Below the pieces are notes generated by a model. That model saw only the letters and a list, made by a program, of their open reading frames with translations. It made no database searches and was not told the DNA's origin. Of a DNA stretch of 64,000 nucleotides, positions 1-8,841 are shown in pieces. Location of the stretch: assembly GCA_021848465.1 (NCBI GenBank), contig JAJZUP010000006.1:29422-93421 (forward strand), given 5' to 3'. The position numbers and the translations under genes were made by a program. Numbering within the stretch: the stretch's first letter is position 1; each line of letters opens with the position of its first letter. This DNA is from Pseudomonadota bacterium. Lineage in GTDB: Bacteria; Pseudomonadota; Gammaproteobacteria; Burkholderiales; Gallionellaceae.

Positions 1-728
1 CCGCAATCAATTTCAGGATGATGTTGGGCCGGTTGCGGCACACCAAACAGGTTGTCGAGTTCTGGCAGTACTCGCGCCAATGCACCGCTCTCGCGCAAGG
101 TCATAAAGAAACGCGACGGATGCCGCTCCTGCAAGCCGCGCGCAAGCTCCTGCCAGACGCGCTCGGCCACCAATGCATCAGCCTCCCCCGCCGCGACCAT
201 GCGTTGCATCAAGGCCAGGGTTTCCGGAGCGATGCTGAAGCCGAAGCGGGCGGCAAAGCGCGCACCGCGCAATATACGCACCGGATCCTCTGCGAACGCC
301 TCACTGACGTGCCGCAGCACCCGCGCTTCCAGATCCTGCCTGCCGCCATACGGATCCACAAGCGTGCCACCCGCATCCAGCGCCATGGCATTGACAGTGA
401 AATCGCGACGCAACAAATCCTGCTCCAGCGTCACGTCCGGTGCGGCATATACGGTGAAGCCCTTGTAGCCTTGCGCCACTTTGCGCTCGGTACGCGCCAG
501 CGCATATTCCTCATGGGTTTCGGGATGCAGGAAAACCGGGAAGTCGCTCCCCACCGGGCGGAAGCCGCGCGCCGCCATTTCTTCCGGCGTGGCGCCGACC
601 ACCACCCAGTCGCGATCCTGCACCGGCATCCCCAGCAAACCGTCGCGCACCGCACCGCCGACGCAAAAAACGCGCAGCCCGGTCGTCGAGCCACCATGAA
701 TCTGCTGCTCGGGAATGTCGTCCGGCAT
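1..728 (-). CDS. cca: CCA-adding tRNA nucleotidyltransferase, N-terminal part (runs off left edge)
   Basis: About 242 codons are open from ATG at 728 to the left edge with no stop. The reading contains the class II nucleotidyltransferase signature [10 protein letters not shown] followed by DRDWVVVG, then [10 protein letters not shown] and a [16 protein letters not shown] segment, all standard for bacterial Cca, which builds or repairs the 3' CCA of tRNAs. The family is about 410 residues, so roughly 60% is present; any C-terminal HD domain would be outside. The start lies 4 bp after the slt stop on the same strand, so the two are probably co-transcribed. No break is seen. Identification is confident. 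Confidence 0.93.
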   Translation of the reverse strand, partial: MPDDIPEQQIHGGSTTGLRVFCVGGAVRDGLLGMPVQDRDWVVVGATPEEMAARGFRPVGSDFPVFLHPETHEEYALARTERKVAQGYKGFTVYAAPDVTLEQDLLRRDFTVNAMALDAGGTLVDPYGGRQDLEARVLRHVSEAFAEDPVRILRGARFAARFGFSIAPETLALMQRMVAAGEADALVAERVWQELARGLQERHPSRFFMTLRESGALARVLPELDNLFGVPQPAQHHPEIDC

Positions 729-732
729 AGTG

Positions 733-2658
733 CTAACGCTGCTCCAGCGCGGCCTGCTGGGGTGAAGTCCGCGCCGCGATCACGCCCAAGCGTTGCTTGA
801 GGGAAACCAGGGGCTGGTTGAACAGGCGGGCGTAATACACCGTGTTGCTCATCACTTTTTTCACATAATTGCGGGTTTCGTCGAACGGAATGGTTTCGAC
901 ATAAATCGCCCCCTCCAACGGACGCTCTCCGCGCCATTGGCGCGCCCGCGCCGGCCCGGCGTTATACGCTGCCGAGGCCAGCACGGCGCTGTTGTCGAAT
1001 GAGGCCAGGATGTCCTTCATGTAATACGTGCCCAGTTTCAGGTTGACTTCGGTCTCGTGGATGAGCGATTTGCGATAGTCGCGCATGCCCATTTTCCGCG
1101 CCACCCATTTGGCGGTTGCCGGCATGATCTGCATCAAGCCGGCCGCCCCGACATCCGATTTCGCATGCGGCGCAAAACGGCTTTCCTGGCGCATCAATCC
1201 ATACACCCAGGCCTCCTCCAGGCCATGCTCGCGCAAACTGCCTTGCAGGCTGTCGCGATACGGGGCGAGGTAACGCAAATTGAAATCATGCTGCGCCACG
1301 GTGCGGTCGGCGGCGCTGATGGCGCGATCATACATGCCGTAGCGGCGCGCCAGTTCGGCGGCAATGAGCAGCTTCCTGTCATCGAAATTGCGCGTGGCCC
1401 AACTCCACTCGCGCGCCGCCTCGGTCCGCAACTCCATCCGGTACAACGCCAGGGTGCGCTGAATGCCCGGCAGGGACTGCACCGTATAGAGCTCTTCCTT
1501 GCCCGGCTGGAATGCCAGGGTACTGATCGAGGACGCGGGCTCCGTACCCAACTCCTCCGCCGCCAACTGCCCATAAAAATTATATTCATGACTCAGTCCG
1601 GCAAATAACTGGTTGGCTTCCTCGGCGCTGCCTATTTCGCGCAACGCCCGCCCTTTCCAGTAACGCCAGGCACCGTCCTGCTGCTGTTTCAGCGGCATCG
1701 CCTGGATACCGGACCACACGGCATGCCAGTCACCGGCACGCAAAGCAGCCCGCACACGCCATGCCAATTGGGACTCGTTCAATGGCGTATCGTCCGCCTC
1801 CCGATACCATTCCAGGGCACGCGCATCCTGTGCGCGCGCCGCCTGGTAGGCCAGCCAGCCGTAAAAATAATGCTGCTCGGTCAGCGGGAAGTCTGCGGCA
1901 ATTTTTTTCCATTGCACATAAGCAAGCTGCGGAGCCTGTTTGGATAATTGCAGCAGCGCAAACAAGGCCAGCAGGCGTTGTCCGTCATTGCGGCCATCCA
2001 GGTGGGTTTTCTGCAAATAGCGCTGCGGATTGTCTGCCGCATGCCGTAGCTCTATTTCCGGGAATGCGAATTTCTTCGGCAAGCGCCCATCCAGTTGCTT
2101 GGCCAACGAAACATTCCCGGCTTCCAGTGCAAGCCGGATGCGCGACCAGATGTCCTGCTCATTGATGATTTTTTTCGTGATGGCTGCTTCAAATAACACG
2201 GAGCAACTCTCCGGCTGCCCGACCGGGTTGAACCAGCGCTTCCTCGCTTCCTGCAAAGCCGCTTCCTCATCGGTCAGGCGCCGCAATTGCAAGATGTCAC
2301 ATTCCAGCTCTGCGTCACGATTGATCAGGTGCGGATAAATTGCCGCGAACTCGCCCCACCTTTGGTGCCTGGCCAGGTATTTGAGCCACTCACCACGAAA
2401 CTGGTCGATTACCGGGGTGTCATCAGGCCGCGCAAGAAACTGCTCGATCGGGGTACTGTCCCGGTCATCCCAGTGCATGCGCAAACGGTAATAGGTGACG
2501 TACGGCTCCAGTGGGGAGCTCTTCAATTTCTCCGCCAAGCGCTCAAGCTGCGCCGCATCGCCGCCGCGGAAAGCATCGCGCGCCGCAAGAAAATCCTCAT
2601 CCTGATCCGCAAGAACCGCGAACGGAAATAGCAAGAGAATAAGTAACAACTGCTTCAT
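733..2658 (-). CDS. slt: Soluble lytic murein transglycosylase (Slt70-like)
   Basis: The 641-residue protein begins with a Sec signal peptide ([19 protein letters not shown]), so it acts in the periplasm. The first ~450 residues are helical repeats like the superhelical U and L domains of Slt70. The C-terminal lysozyme-like domain has the catalytic Glu at about residue 492 (MRQESRF), then [13 protein letters not shown] and AYNAGP, the SLT motifs. The family cleaves glycan strands to 1,6-anhydromuropeptides during wall turnover. Length is normal for the family. The gene lies just upstream of cca and downstream of a leucine-rich-repeat kinase on the same strand. Confidence 0.95.
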   Translation of the reverse strand: MKQLLLILLLFPFAVLADQDEDFLAARDAFRGGDAAQLERLAEKLKSSPLEPYVTYYRLRMHWDDRDSTPIEQFLARPDDTPVIDQFRGEWLKYLARHQRWGEFAAIYPHLINRDAELECDILQLRRLTDEEAALQEARKRWFNPVGQPESCSVLFEAAITKKIINEQDIWSRIRLALEAGNVSLAKQLDGRLPKKFAFPEIELRHAADNPQRYLQKTHLDGRNDGQRLLALFALLQLSKQAPQLAYVQWKKIAADFPLTEQHYFYGWLAYQAARAQDARALEWYREADDTPLNESQLAWRVRAALRAGDWHAVWSGIQAMPLKQQQDGAWRYWKGRALREIGSAEEANQLFAGLSHEYNFYGQLAAEELGTEPASSISTLAFQPGKEELYTVQSLPGIQRTLALYRMELRTEAAREWSWATRNFDDRKLLIAAELARRYGMYDRAISAADRTVAQHDFNLRYLAPYRDSLQGSLREHGLEEAWVYGLMRQESRFAPHAKSDVGAAGLMQIMPATAKWVARKMGMRDYRKSLIHETEVNLKLGTYYMKDILASFDNSAVLASAAYNAGPARARQWRGERPLEGAIYVETIPFDETRNYVKKVMSNTVYYARLFNQPLVSLKQRLGVIAARTSPQQAALEQR

Positions 2659-2726
2659 GAAAAGTACCCGTGTCGGCCTGCATCAAGAATATCACAGGCC
2701 CACCTGCCGAACGCCTCGGCAATACA

Positions 2727-4061
2727 TCAAAATGAAAGGGAAATACCGCGCAATTCGCGGACAACTTCAGCAAACGGCGGGCGTTCAGCCGGAATGTCCG
2801 ACACGCAACGCAATTGCAGCGTAGCAAGCCTGTCGTGCAGCGGGCGAAGAGCTGACCCCGTCCAATCGCATTGCGTCAGCAACTCTTCCAGCAGGCAGCC
2901 ATATGCCCGCACCTCAATGCGCTGCAATGCCAATGTTTCGCGCTGCCAGTTGCCCGGGATCGATGAGGCGGCGCCGAAATCGCCCAGCAAGGCATGTCCG
3001 TTTTCGTCATGCAGGATATTGTGCGCATACAAATCCCCGTGCATCAGCCCATTTGCGTGCAAGTGCTGCGCCACTTCAGCCACGCCAAGCGCCATGCGCA
3101 CGACTTGGGCGGGAAGCAACTCCTGCCCTTCCCGGTATACATCGCGCGTGCATGAGGCCAGGCTGGGAGGATCCGCCAAGACGTGGTAGTGCGCAGGCAC
3201 CAGTTCCATGACCAGCCCTGCTTTTTCCTCCGGGTGTCCGCTGAGCTTGCCCAGCACTCCGATAAGATTCGGGTGACTGCCTGCCGCAATACATCCCGCC
3301 ATTTCACTTAGCGGAAAGCCATCGCTGGTAACATCACCCTTGAACATTTTCACGGCGACCTCTCGCACCCCCTCCTGTCCCTGCCAAACGGCCCGGTGAA
3401 TGACCCCGGATGCGCCGGCCCCGAGCTGCTGCTGCAACTCCAGCTCCTGCCACGCAATGGTTCGAATCGGGCTGTCGTTCAGGAGCACACGCTCGCGCTG
3501 CTGGCAGCAGGGATTCCCCGCGTATGCCAGCCAGGACAAGCGTGGCAACGAACCAATCCATTCCGGAAAAGCCTCAAGTTGATTGGCCGCTATGCGCAAC
3601 AACTCAAGCCTGCTGCAATTCCCCAAGGCCTGCGGCAAACTGCGCAGGCGATTTCCGGCGAGCATCAATTTCTGCAGCCGCGCGCACCGGCCCAGCTCAT
3701 CCGGCACCGACTCCAGATTGTTGTTGGTCAGGATCAGCCAACGCAGCATGGACGGCAATGAAGCGCCCGGCACCTCCTGAATCCGGTTCGATTTGAAGCC
3801 GATCATTTCCAGTTGCTCGCATCGTCCCAGCACTTCCGGCAATCGGGTAAATGCATTATCGGAGCAGAACAGCACTCGCAGTTTGTGCAAGCGCGGCAAA
3901 TCGTCCGGCAAACTGGCAAGCTCATTGCCGGACAGGTCAAGAATCTCCAGCGTATCCGCCAGCGAAAAGATTTCCTCCGGAAAAGTGCGCAAACCTTGCG
4001 ACAAAGTCAGACGTGTGATGCCGGCCAATTGGCCGGCACGCAATTGCTCCAATGTATGCAT
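2727..4061 (-). CDS. Leucine-rich-repeat protein kinase
   Basis: The 444-residue protein (start chosen at ATG 4061, reading MHTLEQLRAGQ) has two parts. Residues ~10-195 are about seven leucine-rich repeats (LDLSGNELASLPDDL, LMLAGNRLRSLPQAL and similar). Residues ~205-440 form a Hanks-type kinase: glycine loop LGAGASGV, VAVK lysine, catalytic HGDLYAHN (HGD instead of HRD, with the Asp and Asn kept) and DFG. All residues needed for phosphotransfer are present. There is no transmembrane segment or signal, so it should be cytoplasmic. An open extension back to 4112 lacks a ribosome site. A coiled-coil membrane protein lies just upstream on the same strand and could be a partner. Substrate unknown. 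Confidence 0.88.
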   Translation of the reverse strand: MHTLEQLRAGQLAGITRLTLSQGLRTFPEEIFSLADTLEILDLSGNELASLPDDLPRLHKLRVLFCSDNAFTRLPEVLGRCEQLEMIGFKSNRIQEVPGASLPSMLRWLILTNNNLESVPDELGRCARLQKLMLAGNRLRSLPQALGNCSRLELLRIAANQLEAFPEWIGSLPRLSWLAYAGNPCCQQRERVLLNDSPIRTIAWQELELQQQLGAGASGVIHRAVWQGQEGVREVAVKMFKGDVTSDGFPLSEMAGCIAAGSHPNLIGVLGKLSGHPEEKAGLVMELVPAHYHVLADPPSLASCTRDVYREGQELLPAQVVRMALGVAEVAQHLHANGLMHGDLYAHNILHDENGHALLGDFGAASSIPGNWQRETLALQRIEVRAYGCLLEELLTQCDWTGSALRPLHDRLATLQLRCVSDIPAERPPFAEVVRELRGISLSF

Positions 4062-4133
4062 GATTATCGGATAGACAAAACAGGTATCGCGCCCGATGCC
4101 ATGCAAACACACGACATCGGGCGGGACAGTGAA

Positions 4134-4748
4134 TTATTTCTGACGGTTAAAACGCTCTATCGCTTCCTTCATGGCCTTCGCCTCAGGGCTCAACTCGCGC
4201 TCGGGCTGGAAAGGTTTCTGTGCCTTTTTCTCAACAGCCTTGCCGGAATGCTGCGCAGATGCTTGCGGCTTCATTTTGCCCTCATGCGCCGGTGCGGCGG
4301 CTGCGGACGGCACTGGCACCGAGGCAACCCCGCTGGCTAGCTGTTGCAACTGCGATTCCAGCGTAGGGGCCATTTTCAACCTCGCCTGCACCGGGGTGAT
4401 GTTCTGCACCACGCGCGCCAACAATGCATCCTGTTTTTTGAGTTTGTCGGCCAGCTCGGCGTTCTCACGCGCCAATGCCGCTGCACTCAATTTCAGTTTG
4501 TCCAGCTCCTGGCGGCTCGCCGCCAGACTGGCATTCGCAGCATCGATTGCGGCCGCATATTTTTCCGTGTTGGCTCGCTCCGAACGACCTGCGCTAAGCG
4601 TATAGAGCGCCACCCCGATCGCCACCACCGCCAGGACAGGCGACAAGGCGCTCAACACAATCACCAGAATACGCTTGAGCCTCTGCTTGGCCGCATCCTT
4701 TCCTGCCGGTGCAGCAACAGTTTTTTCCTCATTCTCTTCACTGGCCAT
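4134..4748 (-). CDS. Single-pass membrane protein with coiled coil, function unknown
   Basis: 204 residues. A short charged N-terminus (MASEENEEKT) is followed by one transmembrane helix at about residues 27-52 (ILVIVLSALSPVLAVVAIGV) and then a long coiled coil (residues ~60-115: heptad-like ASLAASRQELDKLKLSAAAL and ENAELADKLKKQDALL). An Ala/Pro/Lys-rich linker leads to a charged tail ending KEAIERFNRQK. The coding region ends about 70 bp upstream of the LRR-kinase start, on the same strand, suggesting one transcript. No family is recognised. The topology suggests a membrane-anchored scaffold, which is inference only. Confidence 0.75.
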   Translation of the reverse strand: MASEENEEKTVAAPAGKDAAKQRLKRILVIVLSALSPVLAVVAIGVALYTLSAGRSERANTEKYAAAIDAANASLAASRQELDKLKLSAAALARENAELADKLKKQDALLARVVQNITPVQARLKMAPTLESQLQQLASGVASVPVPSAAAAPAHEGKMKPQASAQHSGKAVEKKAQKPFQPERELSPEAKAMKEAIERFNRQK

Positions 4749-4895
4749 AATTCCCCCCGACTGTTGACATAAGCTGGCAATGCGCTAATTGATGTCACTA
4801 TAATACAGGAAATGGAGCGTCACTTCGCCACTCCTGTATCAGTCCGGGTTTTGCGCGCCCGCGCCCCCGGCACCTATGTGGAGCATCTTTAGCTT

Positions 4896-5825
4896 ATGAG
4901 CCTGATCCTCGTTAATGAAGACGAACTCACTATCGGCGCACCGGTGCCTTGGTCGCTCTATAACGCCGAGCACCAGATACTGCTCAAGGAAGGCGAACCG
5001 ATCCGCGATGCCGCACACAAGAGCGGGCTGATCGGGAATGGCGCCTATCGCGAAATGTCCTGGCAGATTATTGGCGACGGCATGAGCGAAGGCGAAAGCG
5101 AATCCGAGATTGCCGCTACCCCGCCCGTCGCACCAGCCGCGGACAGTTTTACTTTCGACGACATGAAGCTGCGCGTGGAAGACCGTTTACAGCTCGAGCC
5201 CCCGGCCAAGCTCGCCCGCGAGCGCTTGCTGGTAAAGGTTGTTGGCTTCCTGCGCGGCGTCAGCCTGCTGGTTACCACCCCGACGCTCTCCAGTGGTCAG
5301 CGACTGCAATTGCTGGAAAATGAGCAGGTGATCCTGCGCTCGTTTTCTGGAAAAAATGCATTCGCATTTGCCTGCACCGTGATCCGTGCCAACAAGCTGC
5401 CGTTCGAATATCTGCACTTGTCCTTCCCGGAAAATATCCAGGGGCTCGCCGTACGCAAAACCGCCCGCGTAAAGACTCGCATCATCGCTACCATCCAAAG
5501 CAAACGTGACGGCACCGACATCCAGACACCCGGCATCATTTCCGACATCAGTGCCAGCGGCGTCTCTCTTGAGTCCAAATATTCACTCGGCGACAAAGGG
5601 GATATGCTGAACCTCGCATTTCGCGTCAACCTGCACAGCATCGAGGCATTCCTCTCCGTCAAGGGGGCCATCCGTGCAGTGCTGCCCGACCAGGCTGACC
5701 TCAGTGCCCCGTCAAATTACACGCGTTACGGCATTGAGTTCCAGGAGCTTCAGCCGAATGACAGCGTCATCCTGCAAAGCATGATTTACCAGCAAATGAT
5801 CGAAAATCCGCAAAAGCTTACTTGA
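4896..5825 (+). CDS. PilZ-domain c-di-GMP receptor protein (YcgR-like layout)
   Basis: 309 residues. The C-terminal third carries a PilZ domain: RKTARVKTR (the RxxxR c-di-GMP switch) and about 35 residues later DISASG (D/NxSxxG), then a beta-rich stretch ending RYGIEFQEL. Before it, LLVKVVGFLRGVSLLVTTP to NIQGLAVRKT resembles the flagellar-brake/YcgR-N domain. The first ~90 residues are unassigned. No signal peptide or membrane segment, so cytosolic. The nearby HD-GYP and GGDEF genes supply turnover enzymes for the ligand. The ribosome site is weak: the best GGAG is 14 nt before the ATG. Probable role: c-di-GMP control of motility or surface behaviour. Confidence 0.88.
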   Translation: MSLILVNEDELTIGAPVPWSLYNAEHQILLKEGEPIRDAAHKSGLIGNGAYREMSWQIIGDGMSEGESESEIAATPPVAPAADSFTFDDMKLRVEDRLQLEPPAKLARERLLVKVVGFLRGVSLLVTTPTLSSGQRLQLLENEQVILRSFSGKNAFAFACTVIRANKLPFEYLHLSFPENIQGLAVRKTARVKTRIIATIQSKRDGTDIQTPGIISDISASGVSLESKYSLGDKGDMLNLAFRVNLHSIEAFLSVKGAIRAVLPDQADLSAPSNYTRYGIEFQELQPNDSVILQSMIYQQMIENPQKLT

Positions 5826-5847
5826 AGCTGCGCGTACCAGCCGTCAG

Positions 5848-5884
5848 AAAAAAACCGCCTTCCCGAAGCTGCCGGAAAGGCGGT
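5848..5884 (-). terminator. Rho-independent terminator of the 72-codon minus-strand gene
   Basis: Read on the minus strand, ACCGCCTTTCC pairs with GGAAGGCGGT (one bulged base) and is followed by a run of eight T. It lies 8 bp after the stop of the small gene at 5893-6111. The run of A on the plus strand makes it poor as a terminator for the PilZ gene, although the hairpin itself could serve both. Confidence 0.85.
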
Positions 5885-5892
5885 CGCCCGAA

Positions 5893-6111
5893 CTAACGGA
5901 ACCGGTATGCCTCCATTTCCAGCAAGAATGCCTCAGCATCGGCATAGACAAGACTGGGAGGCAAAGAAGGATACTGCTTTATCAGATCTGCGCTTTGTTG
6001 CTGAGCCACCTGCAGCAAAGTGGGCGGCCAGGCTTGGTGCTCGACAACTGCATCCCTGGCGGGAAAAGGCTTTTCCACTGTGTAGCTGCTCATATCCATT
6101 ACGATTGTCAT
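5893..6111 (-). CDS. Small hypothetical protein (72 aa)
   Basis: 72 residues (MTIVMDMSSYTVEK ... EAFLLEMEAYRFR), no signal peptide or membrane segment, mildly acidic with a helical C-terminus. Two things argue that it is a real gene. A GAGAGGTG ribosome site sits 5 nt before the ATG, and a strong intrinsic terminator (5848-5884) follows the stop directly. No family is recognised and the neighbours (PilZ protein, CheA-like kinase) give only a loose signalling context. Confidence 0.6.
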   Translation of the reverse strand: MTIVMDMSSYTVEKPFPARDAVVEHQAWPPTLLQVAQQQSADLIKQYPSLPPSLVYADAEAFLLEMEAYRFR

Positions 6112-6315
6112 GGCACACCTCTCGTTCTTTTCTTGAATCTCCGTTTGTGTTCAGAATATCGGCAGGAAAAGCGGAAGATTTAGGGCGTGCCATCGCCAAT
6201 TTGACACAACGTTGCCGCGAGAAGTGTGTGAATGTCAGGCGCAAGCCGCTGCGACCGGCGGTTTCCTTCGTAAGGGTTGGCAATATCGCAAACGCGAAGT
6301 TGGTGTTACCGCATC

Positions 6316-7371
6316 CTAGCGTGTCATGCGCGGCAAACGAATTGTGAAGCCCAGGCCTTTGCCAGGAATAGAGGATATTTCAAGACTGCCGCCGAGCGCG
6401 GCCACTTCGCTGTTAACCACGTCCAAACCAATACCGCGACCGGCAATCGCGCTCACCTCGGGGGCAGTGGAGACGCCGGGCATCAGGATCAGGCTGACGG
6501 CTTTGGCGGCATCCAGTCTTTCCCCTTCCGGCAGCAGTCCCGATTCGATGGCTTTCTGCTCCAGGCGCTGCATATCCAGTCCGGCGCCGTCGTCTGACAG
6601 AGTGAACTCGACCTGCCCGTCACGCTCCTGCACCGACAGGGCAATTTCGCCGATCACGCTCTTGCCTGCCCGGTTACGCACCTCCGGATATTCGATCCCG
6701 TGCGCCACCGCGTTGCGCAATAAATGCTCCAGCGGCGCGGTCATCCTTTCGAGGATTTCCGCATCCAGGAAAATGTCCATCCCGGAAATTTCCAGATTGA
6801 CCCGTTTACCGAGTTCCTTCCCGGCCTGCCGGACCACCCGGTACATGCGTGCGGCGACACTGCCGAACGGCAACAGGGCACCGTATTCTGCCGATGGCAA
6901 TTCACGATTCGCCAATGCCGATTCCCGGGCTGGATCAGCACGCCCGCCACCGGACAACTCTTCGATAAACCGCCCTATGAGTACGCCATCCGCATCAATT
7001 GCCGCCCAGCGGATTGGGCCAGGCTCATGCAAAAGGGCCGCTTCGATCTTGCCTTCGAGACTATGCAAAAGCTCGCCCAGCCGCATTGCCCCGGCCATGC
7101 GGGCGCTCCCCTTGAAAGTATGCAGGCAGCGTTGCAGTTGAATGGCAATGCGCTGGCTTTCCGCCGTCTGCGTTCGCCAGTCATGCAACCCCGCGAGTAT
7201 TCTTGGATAAAATTCGCTGGCCTCTTCCAGAAGCAGGGGAAGCAGCTGCTCGTCCACCTCATCGCGCACCACCACTCCGCCGGATGAAACTGCGTGCGAT
7301 TCAGCATTGGGCAATTCGGCAGCATGGCCAGAGCCATCCGCCCGAATCATTTTGCTGTCGTCAATCAACAC
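6316..7371 (-). CDS. Short CheA/ChpA-like histidine kinase: Hpt + ATPase, no CheW domain
   Basis: 351 residues. An Hpt domain spans ~40-150 with the phospho-accepting HTFKGSARMAG. A short dimerisation-like stretch carries ALLPFGSVAARMYRVVRQ. A HATPase_c domain has the N box HLLRNAVAHGIE, G1 DDGAGLD and G2 GRGIGLDVV. This arrangement matches the core of ChpA/PilL-type CheA kinases, but the protein stops (FTIRLPRMTR) where the CheW-like regulatory domain normally starts, so it lacks the receptor-coupling module and any receiver domain. It lies 80 bp after an HD-GYP phosphodiesterase on the same strand. It is either a specialised stand-alone kinase or a truncated remnant; catalytic motifs are intact. 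Confidence 0.82.
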   Translation of the reverse strand: MLIDDSKMIRADGSGHAAELPNAESHAVSSGGVVVRDEVDEQLLPLLLEEASEFYPRILAGLHDWRTQTAESQRIAIQLQRCLHTFKGSARMAGAMRLGELLHSLEGKIEAALLHEPGPIRWAAIDADGVLIGRFIEELSGGGRADPARESALANRELPSAEYGALLPFGSVAARMYRVVRQAGKELGKRVNLEISGMDIFLDAEILERMTAPLEHLLRNAVAHGIEYPEVRNRAGKSVIGEIALSVQERDGQVEFTLSDDGAGLDMQRLEQKAIESGLLPEGERLDAAKAVSLILMPGVSTAPEVSAIAGRGIGLDVVNSEVAALGGSLEISSIPGKGLGFTIRLPRMTR

Positions 7372-7451
7372 ACCCTCCGCATGCCGTCAAACTGCCCATA
7401 TGCTAGCGCATCCAGCCGGCTCTGTCCTACGTTTTGGAATACCCACAATGC

Positions 7452-8645
7452 TCAGGCGGCAAACCATCTGGCCTGATTTATTCCCCATTGCTCAAAGGAT
7501 TCATGCGACCGGACCTTGTCGTCGCATTCGGCAAGGTCGACCAATTCGGGTTTGATTTCGGCCATTTTCTTGCAGTCGTAAATCAGCTGCACCACTGGCT
7601 GCAACAGCCGGTCCGGAGACACTTCGCGAACGATGCCCAACTTGTCGCTTTCCATGCGCACCAGTGAACCTGCCGGATAAATCCCAATCCCCTTGATAAA
7701 GGCCTGTACCAATGTGGGGTTGAAATGGGTATTTCCCCACTCGAACAGCTTGCGCAACGCCTCGGTCGGCGGCATCCCTTTGTGGTAGACGCGAATTGAT
7801 GTAATGGCATCGTAAACGTCCACAATGGCTGTGGCCTGCCCATGCAGGCTGATCTGTTCGCCGGTGAGCTTGAGCGGATAGCCGGAGCCGTCATAACGCT
7901 CGTGATGCTGGCTTGCTGCGTTATAGGCAATCTCGCTCAGTCCGGAAACATTTTTCAGCAACCCGGCCGTCCTGCTCGCGTGCGTTTTCATAACGCTGTA
8001 TTCCTCCTCGTTCAGTCTGCCGGGTTTATTGAGGATGTAACCGGGAACCTGCGCCTTGCCGACATCGTGCAGGAACCCTCCCAGCGCCAGCTCCTTGATT
8101 TCCTCCCGCGGCAGGCCCAGCACCCTGCCGAACGCAACTGCCAGCGCAGCGACCGAAACGGAATGCTGGAACGTATATTCATCGCGGCTTTTCATCTGCG
8201 CCAGTGGCAACAAGGCTGAGGGAGCGCTGAACATGGAGTCCACAATCCCTTCCACCATCGGGTTGCACTGCTCCAGCTCGATCTGCTTTCCCAGGCGGAT
8301 ATCGCGCATCATGTCCTGCATCAATTTGCTGGCATTCGTATAGAGCTCACGCGCGCGCTCGAACTCGGCGTGCGGCGAACGTTTGACGATCGCTTGGGAA
8401 ACCAGGGTTGAAACTTCCGGCAGCGGCTCAACGGCCTGTGCCACTTCCGCGTTTTGATCGACATCCGCTCCTTGCGCAGGATCAATGGCAAGCTCGGAAA
8501 TACCGGATGCGCGGATTGCCTCCAGTGTGCCGACATCCCCGACCATGAAGCACTGCCAATCAAATGGATGCGCCGCCCAGTATTTATCCAGGTCATACAC
8601 ATACATCCCGACCCTGAGTTGGTCGAGCGCTATTTTTTTTATCAT
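7452..8645 (-). CDS. HD-GYP domain c-di-GMP phosphodiesterase
   Basis: 397 residues. The N-terminal ~80 residues (IALDQLRVGMYVYDLDKYW) match the DUF3391 module that often precedes HD-GYP domains. The catalytic domain follows, with HDVGK, HASRT, HHERYDGSGYP (the GYP signature) and VDVYDAITS. The family hydrolyses c-di-GMP to pGpG or GMP with a bi- or tri-nuclear metal site; all the listed metal ligands appear present. No membrane segments. It is the first gene of a probable two-gene operon with the CheA-like kinase downstream, and opposes the PilZ effector 2 kb away in function. Confidence 0.93.
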   Translation of the reverse strand: MIKKIALDQLRVGMYVYDLDKYWAAHPFDWQCFMVGDVGTLEAIRASGISELAIDPAQGADVDQNAEVAQAVEPLPEVSTLVSQAIVKRSPHAEFERARELYTNASKLMQDMMRDIRLGKQIELEQCNPMVEGIVDSMFSAPSALLPLAQMKSRDEYTFQHSVSVAALAVAFGRVLGLPREEIKELALGGFLHDVGKAQVPGYILNKPGRLNEEEYSVMKTHASRTAGLLKNVSGLSEIAYNAASQHHERYDGSGYPLKLTGEQISLHGQATAIVDVYDAITSIRVYHKGMPPTEALRKLFEWGNTHFNPTLVQAFIKGIGIYPAGSLVRMESDKLGIVREVSPDRLLQPVVQLIYDCKKMAEIKPELVDLAECDDKVRSHESFEQWGINQARWFAA

Positions 8646-8744
8646 TGCCTAATCTCCCTGTCGCCGTTTCCCCGATGCTTTGGTGCACCGCCGGCCGCGC
8701 GCGCGAGATTATGCAAATTGCGTACATTTTTTGAAATATCCCGA

Positions 8745-8758
8745 AAGTACTAGTACTT
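8745..8758. promoter_or_regulatory. Perfect 14-bp palindrome upstream of the HD-GYP gene
   Basis: AAGTACTAGTACTT is perfectly self-complementary and lies 100 bp upstream of the HD-GYP start, in the 196-bp gap before trkH. A partial copy (GCTAGTAC) follows at about 8771. The position fits an operator for the HD-GYP/CheA-like unit, but no regulator is identified and chance is possible. Confidence 0.35.
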
Positions 8759-8841
8759 AGCCAAAAATCAGCTAGTACCTGACAAGTAAAACTTTCAAGA
8801 AAGCGTCAAGACAACCGCGAGCTCGCCTCCGGTTCAGATGA

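Noticed and set aside
4764..4804. Promoter for the PilZ gene (TTGACA at 4764, TATAAT at 4799)
   Set aside because: The two hexamers are 29 bp apart, too far for one sigma-70 promoter, and no better -35 matches the TATAAT.
5933..6283. 116-codon minus-strand frame overlapping the 72-codon gene
   Set aside because: Different frame from the gene that has both a good ribosome site and an adjacent terminator.
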